From: Bacillota bacterium | GTDB lineage: Bacteria > Bacillota > Clostridia > Christensenellales > UMGS416 | Length of the DNA: 18,897 bases | Direction: 5' to 3' | Assembly (NCBI GenBank): GCA_023428265.1 | Contig: JAEYYW010000055.1 | Coordinates: forward strand, 1 to 18,897 | Shown here: piece by piece, positions 14,223 through 18,897 of the stretch | Position numbering within the stretch: the stretch's first letter is position 1 | How the letters are laid out: each line of letters begins with the position of its first letter | Position numbers and translations under genes: made by a program | The notes under the pieces: generated by a model | Databases searched by the model: none | The model's input: only the letters and a program-made list of their open reading frames with translations | What the model was told of the DNA's origin: nothing

Positions 14223-17099
14223 CTACTTTGAGATCCTGGCGTAGCGGCTGTCGATATAGCCCACGCTGGAGCCGCTCTGCACTTTATACCAGGTGCCGGT
14301 GGTCGCTGTGACCACCAATGTGTCGCCGGAGCGCAGCGTGCCGATGATGCCAAAGTTTGTGCCCGCGCCGCTGCGCACATTGAGCTGGGAAGTGGTGACC
14401 GTGCACACTTTGTTGGCTGTGCTGCCGCCGATAATGGCGTATTTAGCCATCACATAACCGGTCTTGCCCGAATATGTGACCTTGAGCCATGTGGCGTCTG
14501 TGTGCACCTGCACCACGGTGAAGGTGGAGCCCTTCGGAATCTCCGTGACTTTTGTAGACGTGGTGGAGGCGGATGACCGCAGAATCAGCGTGCCGGAGCT
14601 AATGTTTGGCTTGGCCGACACGGTGGAAACCGAGAAGGCGGGCGAGGCAGTGGCCGAACTGCCGGGGCTGGGCGTGGCTGTTGCGACAGTCCCCGACCCG
14701 ATGGCATCGATATAGATCGTTGTGCCGCTCTGATACATGCAATAACCGGTGTAGGATAGATAACGCACCTTATACCAATTTGCGGCTGGGTTGCCGAGAA
14801 TCACAACGTTATCGCCCTTTTTCAGCGTGACCACAATGGCACTGGTTGTGCTGGCAGCCGCGCGCATGTTCAGCGTGGTCGATACCACCCTGCCAAGCGA
14901 TGGCACGGCGGTGGGCGCCGGTGTGGCCGTGGCGGCCGGCGTGGCTGTGGCAGCAGTGGCCGCAGGAGAAGGCGAAGCCGTGGCCGTGGCAGAAGGCGCG
15001 GCGGTGGGGCCGACGGTGGTCTTGGTGATGTATTGCGACGAAACATACCCAACCAGGCCGGTGGAACCCTGCAGCACCTTATACCAGCTGCCGGACGTGC
15101 CAATGATCTCCACAATGGTGTTGTTGGGCAGAGTCCCTACCAGTGTGCCGCTGGTGCTGGCCGCGGCCCTCACATTCAGCGTGGTGGCCGTCACCTTGCC
15201 CCATTGGGCAGAGGAGCCCTTGCCGGGGATTTGTGTGAGCGCCTTGGGCGTAATGCCCACCGAGGCGCTGGCATATCCGGGGTAGTAGAACGACAGAATC
15301 TCGGCAAAGGGTATGTTGTCTTTCGCCCTCTGCTGCGCGCCGCGCTGGCTCATGCCCCGGCCGTGGCCAAAGCCCCTTGCCGTGACCGTCAAAAAGTTGC
15401 CGTCGGAGGTTTCACCGCCATACAGTAGCCACAGGCTGACGCTGGAGGAGCCCAGCATGCTGTTGTAACTGGTGAAGCGCGTGCGGAGCTCTCCATACAC
15501 ATTCCAGGCGCCGTCGCTGGCCTTGGAAACATAGTCAAGGACCACGATAACGGTGCCTGTGAACCCGGCCGGCATGCCCCCGCCACCCGCGGCAGAAGCC
15601 TCAGAGCCGGATTGCGCCGTAACGGCGGCCGGGGCCAGTGCCGCGGCGCCGGTGCCCTGCATTGCGAACTCATAGGGAGAACCGGCTTCGTTGCTTGCGA
15701 TGACCACCTTGGTGGAACGCAGGCCCACCGCCGAAGGGGTGAACGCCACGGTAAAGGTGGCAGTAGCGCCGGCCGCCACAGTGCACGGGAAAGTCTGGCC
15801 GCCCACAGCAAAATCGGTGGTGTCGCCGGTGGTCAGCGTGATGCCGCTGACAGTGAGCGCGGCATTGCCGGTGTTTTTCATTGTGAATGTTTTCGTGACC
15901 GCTCCGCTTCCCAGCGTTGAAGCGCCGAAATCCGTGCTGTCGGCGGCGCCGGGCGTTGTGTCGCCATCGGGAATCACAACGCTGTTGCCGCTCACCTCAA
16001 TGCCGGGTGCCGGTGCCGGAGCGCCTGTCACGGTGACATTGACGGTGACCGCAACCTTGGTGAACTCCTGGCTTCCGGCAGGCAGCCCAGTGCGCAGCGC
16101 GGTTGGCTCCACCGCTGTGACCCCGTTGATTACCACATCGTTGGCGGTGCAGGCAATGCCTTGCTGGGCCAGCAGCGCCGCAGGCAGCTTATCCTTGATG
16201 AGCGCGAGCATCGTGTTGGTCTTGGCCCGGTCGGTGGAGCTCAACAGCCCAAGCACGGCCTCGCCGGTGGACTTGGGGAAGACATAGGTGAAGCTGGGGC
16301 TGGCCGCATTGCGGGTGTCATACTCATCCTTGGTGGCAGTGTTGCGAATCTGGCCGCCATTGCTGGCGGAATACTCCCCGGAGGCCAGATCCATTTGCGA
16401 CGGCGAGCCGGAGAGCAGCGCCATGCCGGCGGTTGCATTCACGGCGTTGATCACGTTTTGCGCGACCGAGCCGTCAGAGTAATAGGGATACCCCTTATAC
16501 ACCTGGTTGGCCGAGGTGTCCACCAGATGGTAGCTGGCAGAGGGGTTGGTCTGGATCTTGCCCAACGCATAGGTGCGGGCAGCCACAGCCTGGGCCTTTA
16601 AGGCTTCAGCCGGCCAATCATTGCCCATCTCATTGACCACAACGCCATACAGATAGGTCTCAATATAGAGTGAGTTCACCAACTGCAGATAGGTGGTACC
16701 GCTGGGGCGGCTGATCGTCATATTGCCCGCGTAATATCGCCATCCATTTGTCGGGTTATAAATATACAGAAAGTTCTTCGTGCTGCCGTTGGTATATTGC
16801 GTGAGCGTGACAGAGGCAGGCAGGTTGTGCGTCACAGTCGCCGCGCCATTGTTATAACTCAGCGTGACACCGTTGCCCTCGGCCTTGGCCGTATAGGTGA
16901 TGCCGGGGAAAAGATCCACCGAGGAATCCTCGGCCACGCGATAAGCACCGGCCACTTTGAATTGAACCGACGCCGGGCTGCCCATGGAAGACAGCTTAAC
17001 CCTCACCGTGCCGTAATCGGTGGCGGCAGAGGCAAACGAGGGCATGATCATCGCCAGGATCAAAATTATCACGATCGCTACCGCTGTCATTCTCCTCAT
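14223..17099 (-). CDS. Secreted SpoIID/LytB protein with internal ASH-like domain and four SH3 repeats
   Basis: The 958-residue product has a signal peptide (VAIVIILILAMIMPSFASA). SpoIID/LytB sequence runs from about residue 104 to 294 (ETYLYGVVVNEMGNDWPAEA then LKAQAVAARTYAL, with probable catalytic Glu157). The domain is interrupted at about 365-484 by a Gly/Thr-rich beta-sandwich with KTFTMKNTGNAALTVSGI and FTVAFTPSAVGLRS, a typical ASH/HYDIN-like (choice-of-anchor D) unit. It resumes at about 509-614, with GFGHGRGMSQRGAQ at 576-589. Four bacterial SH3 repeats follow (632-692, 734-799, 829-889, 895-958), two of the gaps being Ala/Thr/Pro-rich linkers. SpoIID is a lytic transglycosylase acting on peptidoglycan without stem peptides in engulfment; this long multi-domain form is more likely a general envelope protein. 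The ATG at 17099 has GGAAAGGG five bases upstream. No sortase motif is seen. Confidence 0.9.
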   Translation of the reverse strand: MRRMTAVAIVIILILAMIMPSFASAATDYGTVRVKLSSMGSPASVQFKVAGAYRVAEDSSVDLFPGITYTAKAEGNGVTLSYNNGAATVTHNLPASVTLTQYTNGSTKNFLYIYNPTNGWRYYAGNMTISRPSGTTYLQLVNSLYIETYLYGVVVNEMGNDWPAEALKAQAVAARTYALGKIQTNPSASYHLVDTSANQVYKGYPYYSDGSVAQNVINAVNATAGMALLSGSPSQMDLASGEYSASNGGQIRNTATKDEYDTRNAASPSFTYVFPKSTGEAVLGLLSSTDRAKTNTMLALIKDKLPAALLAQQGIACTANDVVINGVTAVEPTALRTGLPAGSQEFTKVAVTVNVTVTGAPAPAPGIEVSGNSVVIPDGDTTPGAADSTDFGASTLGSGAVTKTFTMKNTGNAALTVSGITLTTGDTTDFAVGGQTFPCTVAAGATATFTVAFTPSAVGLRSTKVVIASNEAGSPYEFAMQGTGAAALAPAAVTAQSGSEASAAGGGGMPAGFTGTVIVVLDYVSKASDGAWNVYGELRTRFTSYNSMLGSSSVSLWLLYGGETSDGNFLTVTARGFGHGRGMSQRGAQQRAKDNIPFAEILSFYYPGYASASVGITPKALTQIPGKGSSAQWGKVTATTLNVRAAASTSGTLVGTLPNNTIVEIIGTSGSWYKVLQGSTGLVGYVSSQYITKTTVGPTAAPSATATASPSPAATAATATPAATATPAPTAVPSLGRVVSTTLNMRAAASTTSAIVVTLKKGDNVVILGNPAANWYKVRYLSYTGYCMYQSGTTIYIDAIGSGTVATATPSPGSSATASPAFSVSTVSAKPNISSGTLILRSSASTTSTKVTEIPKGSTFTVVQVHTDATWLKVTYSGKTGYVMAKYAIIGGSTANKVCTVTTSQLNVRSGAGTNFGIIGTLRSGDTLVVTATTGTWYKVQSGSSVGYIDSRYARISK

Positions 17100-17116
17100 G
17101 GCAACCCTTTCCTTCC

Positions 17117-17175
17117 TGCACGGGCGCAACCACAGGCCTTTCCTGTCATTGGGCACAAGAACAACAAACCGTGCA
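17117..17175 (-). promoter_or_regulatory. Folded 5' leader of the SpoIID-type gene
   Basis: The leader from about 17212 to the ATG at 17099 is roughly 113 bases. On the RNA strand TGCACGG (17169-17175) pairs perfectly with CCGTGCA (17117-17123). Inside, ACAGG (17142-17146) and CCTGT (17132-17136) close an AAAGG loop and are extended by CAAT/GTTG pairing. The right arm of the outer stem ends just before the purine-rich Shine-Dalgarno region, so folding could influence translation. It does not match the c-di-AMP (ydaO) or c-di-GMP riboswitch consensus as I know them. Function is inference. Confidence 0.4.
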
Positions 17176-17218
17176 CAAAACACATCCCTGAAGACAAAAT
17201 CAGGCATGGATACATAGA

Positions 17219-17247
17219 ATTATACTATTCATATACATAACTTGCAA
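17219..17247 (-). promoter_or_regulatory. Sigma-A promoter of the SpoIID-type gene
   Basis: On the minus strand TTGCAA (17242-17247), a 17-base spacer and perfect TATAAT (17219-17224) are seen in an AT-rich stretch. Transcription would start near 17212, leaving a long leader. The remainder of the 274-base gap up to 17373 shows no gene and no clear terminator for the GNAT gene. Confidence 0.75.
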
Positions 17248-17373
17248 TAGAATGAAGAATATGGATATTTGAGCAATATGTATCACGTAAAGCCGTGGAG
17301 TAAGGGAAACCGGCGTGAATGCTGGGCTTGGCAGCAATTCAATGCAGTTTGCATCTCTGATATTGCGCCATAT

Positions 17374-17832
17374 TTACAGCGCTTTTCCCATGCAGTAACT
17401 GTATACACACCCCACATATTCACCGTAGGCCTCGGTTTCCCGATAACCGGCTTTTTGAAAAAGCGCGATGGCATCCGGCTGGCTGGGGCCCGTTTCCAGG
17501 CGCATCAGGGAGATGCCGGCATCCCGGGCCTTGCCTTCGACAAAGTCCAGTATCATTGTGGCGATGCCCCTGCCCCGGAAACCCGGCTCCACGAAGAAGC
17601 GCTTCAGCTCCGCCTCGCCGTCGCCAAGCGGTTTCAGAGCCCCGCAGCCGGCGGCTGTGCCGTTCACATATGCCACGCAGAAGGTCAGTTCCATCACCTT
17701 GGGGTCGGAAAAGTCCACACCGAAGATGCCCTCTGCGGGATACAGCCTGAGCATGTGCGCATCCAGCTTTTTAATCAGTGCGTGCAGATCGCGGTTGTCC
17801 GGCGTAACGACGCGGATGTCGATGGTGCGCAT
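17374..17832 (-). CDS. GNAT family N-acetyltransferase
   Basis: The 152-residue protein is a single GNAT domain. It has AAGCGALKPLGDGEAELKRF, then FVEPGFRGRGIATMIL carrying the acetyl-CoA loop R-x-x-G-R-G-I-A, and the closing LMRLETGPSQPDAIALFQKAGY followed by the C-terminal strand. The arrangement resembles small-molecule acetyltransferases of unknown substrate. The ATG at 17832 has GGAGG eight bases upstream and is preferred to the in-frame ATG at 17883, which lies in the promoter region. It is transcribed alone from 17860-17888, divergent from the AlkZ-related gene. Confidence 0.88.
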   Translation of the reverse strand: MRTIDIRVVTPDNRDLHALIKKLDAHMLRLYPAEGIFGVDFSDPKVMELTFCVAYVNGTAAGCGALKPLGDGEAELKRFFVEPGFRGRGIATMILDFVEGKARDAGISLMRLETGPSQPDAIALFQKAGYRETEAYGEYVGCVYSYCMGKAL

Positions 17833-17859
17833 GGCAGTTACCTCCGGCGATTTCCAACC

Positions 17860-17888
17860 AGTATAACCAACTGTGCTATCCACAGCAA
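17860..17888 (-). promoter_or_regulatory. Sigma-A promoter of the GNAT gene
   Basis: On the minus strand TTGCTG (17883-17888), a 17-base spacer and TATACT (17860-17865) are seen. Transcription would start near 17853, about 20 bases before the ATG. It lies in the short divergent region shared with the plus-strand AlkZ-related gene, for which I find only a weak AT-rich -10 candidate near 17900-17910. Confidence 0.65.
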
Positions 17889-17932
17889 GGAGAACCTGCT
17901 AAAATATAAAGAAAAAGCGCAGGTTAGTGAAG

Positions 17933-18622
17933 ATGGAACACAAGCGGCTGAACACTTATGAAGATTTTACCGGTCTGCTTGACTCGGCTGGCATGATGAC
18001 ACTATCGGCCAACAAAGCCGGTCTGCCCGATGTGTCATCGATGACCGCGCAGGAGCAATGGCACACCGGGCTGGACACCGACCCCTGGCAATGGAAGACT
18101 CGCGTGGTGGAGGAAAGGCGGGCCGCATACGCCAAGGTCTTCGGCGGAATGCCCTCATTCGTGACGCAGGATTGGTACCCGCTGCTGCTGGCGGCCCGCA
18201 GGGGCGGTGGCACCTTTGAGGAGGCCTGGGAAAGCGGGCTTGTGAGCGCAGAAGCCAGGCGGATCTATTCCCTGTTTGGCGAGCGCCGGGTGCTGGCCGT
18301 GCATGAAATCAAAGCGATGGCTGGGCTCAAAGGGTCGGCAGGCAAATATGAACAGGCGATGCGGGCATTGCAGGAAAGCATGTGGATCACCGTGTCCGGC
18401 ATGACTCGCATGGCCACCGCCAGCGGCCGCCCGCACAGCTGGCCGGTGACCGAATACACCCCGGTGGAGGATTGGGCTTGGCCCGGCGTGATGGAGCAGG
18501 CAATGGGCCTGGAGCAGCGAGAGGTCGCCGAGCGGTTGATTGCCCACGGGCAGCGGCTCAACCCCCAAGCGGGCCGCGCGGCGCTTGCCCGGTTTTTGAC
18601 AGGGCGGCATATAATAGACTAG
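17933..18622 (+). CDS. AlkZ-related protein (putative DNA glycosylase family)
   Basis: The 229-residue protein has the pattern I associate with AlkZ-related proteins of the Bacillota: TYEDFTGLLDSAGMMTLS, QWHTGLDTDPWQWKTRVVEE, then QDWYPLLLAARRGGGTFEEA, and in the middle ERRVLAVHEIKAMAG with LQESMWITVSGMTR. AlkZ itself is a winged-helix DNA glycosylase that unhooks interstrand crosslinks, but this shorter relative lacks a Q-x-Q-type catalytic motif that I can identify, so activity is uncertain. The ATG at 17933 has GCAGG nine bases upstream; a GTG at 17927 is an alternative. It precedes cysK on the same strand by 47 bases. Confidence 0.6.
   Translation: MEHKRLNTYEDFTGLLDSAGMMTLSANKAGLPDVSSMTAQEQWHTGLDTDPWQWKTRVVEERRAAYAKVFGGMPSFVTQDWYPLLLAARRGGGTFEEAWESGLVSAEARRIYSLFGERRVLAVHEIKAMAGLKGSAGKYEQAMRALQESMWITVSGMTRMATASGRPHSWPVTEYTPVEDWAWPGVMEQAMGLEQREVAERLIAHGQRLNPQAGRAALARFLTGRHIID
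18610..18615 (+). promoter_or_regulatory. Candidate -10 element before cysK
   Basis: A perfect TATAAT overlaps the last codons of the AlkZ-related gene. No good -35 is found: TTGCCC (18585-18590) is 19 bases away and a perfect TTGACA (18596-18601) is only 8 bases away. Transcription would start near 18622. An activator-dependent promoter is possible, or cysK may be read from upstream. Confidence 0.4.
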
Positions 18623-18632
18623 AGAGAGCACC

Positions 18633-18644
18633 TCAAACGTTTGA
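18633..18644 (+). promoter_or_regulatory. Perfect 12-bp palindrome before cysK, possible operator
   Basis: TCAAACGTTTGA is a perfect inverted repeat in the 47-base gap before cysK, about 12 bases downstream of the start point expected from TATAAT at 18610. The position fits a repressor roadblock. The protein that would bind is unknown, and the match is too short to assign to a regulator family. Confidence 0.4.
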
Positions 18645-18669
18645 CGCATCAGCTGCTGGAGGAGAGAAC

Positions 18670-18897
18670 ATGCCCGCAGTCACCACCGGCAACATCCTGG
18701 ACCTGATCGGCAACACACCGATGATCGGTCTCATGCAATCAACCGGTTGCCAGATTTATGCCAAGGCGGAATTTTTAAACCCCGGCGGCAGCATTAAGGA
18801 CCGGATTGCCAAGCACATGCTGGAGCAGGCGGCGAAAAACGGGCTTTTGAAGCCCGGCGACACCGTGATGGAGCCCACCAGCGGCAACACCGGAATC
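18670..18897 (+). CDS. cysK: Cysteine synthase (O-acetylserine sulfhydrylase), 3' end cut by window edge
   Basis: The first 76 residues are present and open at the edge. They contain NILDLIGNTPMIGL, then AKAEFLNPGGSIKDRIA, in which the Lys of S-I-K-D-R binds pyridoxal phosphate, and EPTSGNTGI, the substrate loop. This is the fold-type II PLP family that makes cysteine from O-acetylserine and sulfide. Cystathionine beta-synthase-like members share this N-terminus, so the exact reaction cannot be settled from the part seen. The ATG has GGAGGAGAG at a good distance. Confidence 0.9.
   Translation, partial: MPAVTTGNILDLIGNTPMIGLMQSTGCQIYAKAEFLNPGGSIKDRIAKHMLEQAAKNGLLKPGDTVMEPTSGNTGI

Noticed and set aside
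14223..15200. Repeated DNA in the SpoIID-type gene as a repeat array
   Set aside because: The similarity comes from four diverged SH3 coding repeats and Ala/Thr/Pro linkers; there are no uniform repeats and spacers as in CRISPR.
17100..17212. c-di-AMP or c-di-GMP riboswitch in the SpoIID-type leader
   Set aside because: The conserved core sequences of these riboswitches, as I know them, are not visible; only generic pairing is.
18596..18615. TTGACA and TATAAT before cysK as a standard promoter
   Set aside because: The hexamers are only 8 bases apart, too close for a sigma-A promoter; only the TATAAT is kept as a candidate.

Overview
The window looks like a chromosomal segment of a GC-rich, endospore-forming member of the Bacillota, probably a Clostridia-type anaerobe. 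The evidence is the classic Firmicutes gene order rpsB-tsf-pyrH-frr-uppS-cdsA-dxr-rseP-ispG, a SpoIVFA/SpoIVFB-like pair, a SpoIID-domain protein, strong Shine-Dalgarno sequences, and sigma-A promoters with 17-18 bp spacers. I cannot assign a genus. No transposase, phage gene, CRISPR array, tRNA or rRNA is visible, and no gene-free stretch exceeds 300 bases.

Right to left on the minus strand, bases 1-7900 hold the core block. A strong extended -10 promoter (7868-7896) and a structured leader drive rpsB-tsf, which ends in a rho-independent terminator. pyrH follows. A second promoter (5459-5488) starts a tightly packed run: frr, a 70-residue PASTA-like protein, uppS, cdsA, dxr, rseP and ispG (cut by the left edge). 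Several junctions are ATGA overlaps. This run combines ribosome recycling, the MEP isoprenoid pathway (dxr, ispG), the C55 lipid carrier (uppS), CDP-diacylglycerol synthesis (cdsA) and a membrane site-2 protease (rseP), so it serves envelope precursor supply.

Bases 7920-12780 are an accessory stretch, still on the minus strand: a DUF4177-like small protein, a VanW-family protein, and an operon of an orphan CheW protein carrying an inserted CZB zinc-sensor domain plus a two-domain GNAT acetyltransferase. After these comes a spoIVFA-spoIVFB-like pair, whose B. subtilis counterparts process pro-sigma-K during sporulation.

Bases 12890-17250 encode two large secreted cell-wall proteins. One has three peptidoglycan-binding repeats and an NlpC/P60 hydrolase. 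The other is a 958-residue SpoIID/LytB protein whose enzyme domain is interrupted by an ASH/HYDIN-like beta-sandwich and followed by four SH3 repeats. It has its own promoter and a leader that can fold.

Bases 17370-18897 hold a minus-strand GNAT acetyltransferase, a plus-strand AlkZ-related protein, and the start of a plus-strand cysteine synthase gene preceded by a perfect 12-bp palindrome. The most unusual items are the interrupted SpoIID protein with its folded leader, the CheW-CZB protein, the PASTA-like small protein coupled to frr and uppS, and the palindrome before cysK.
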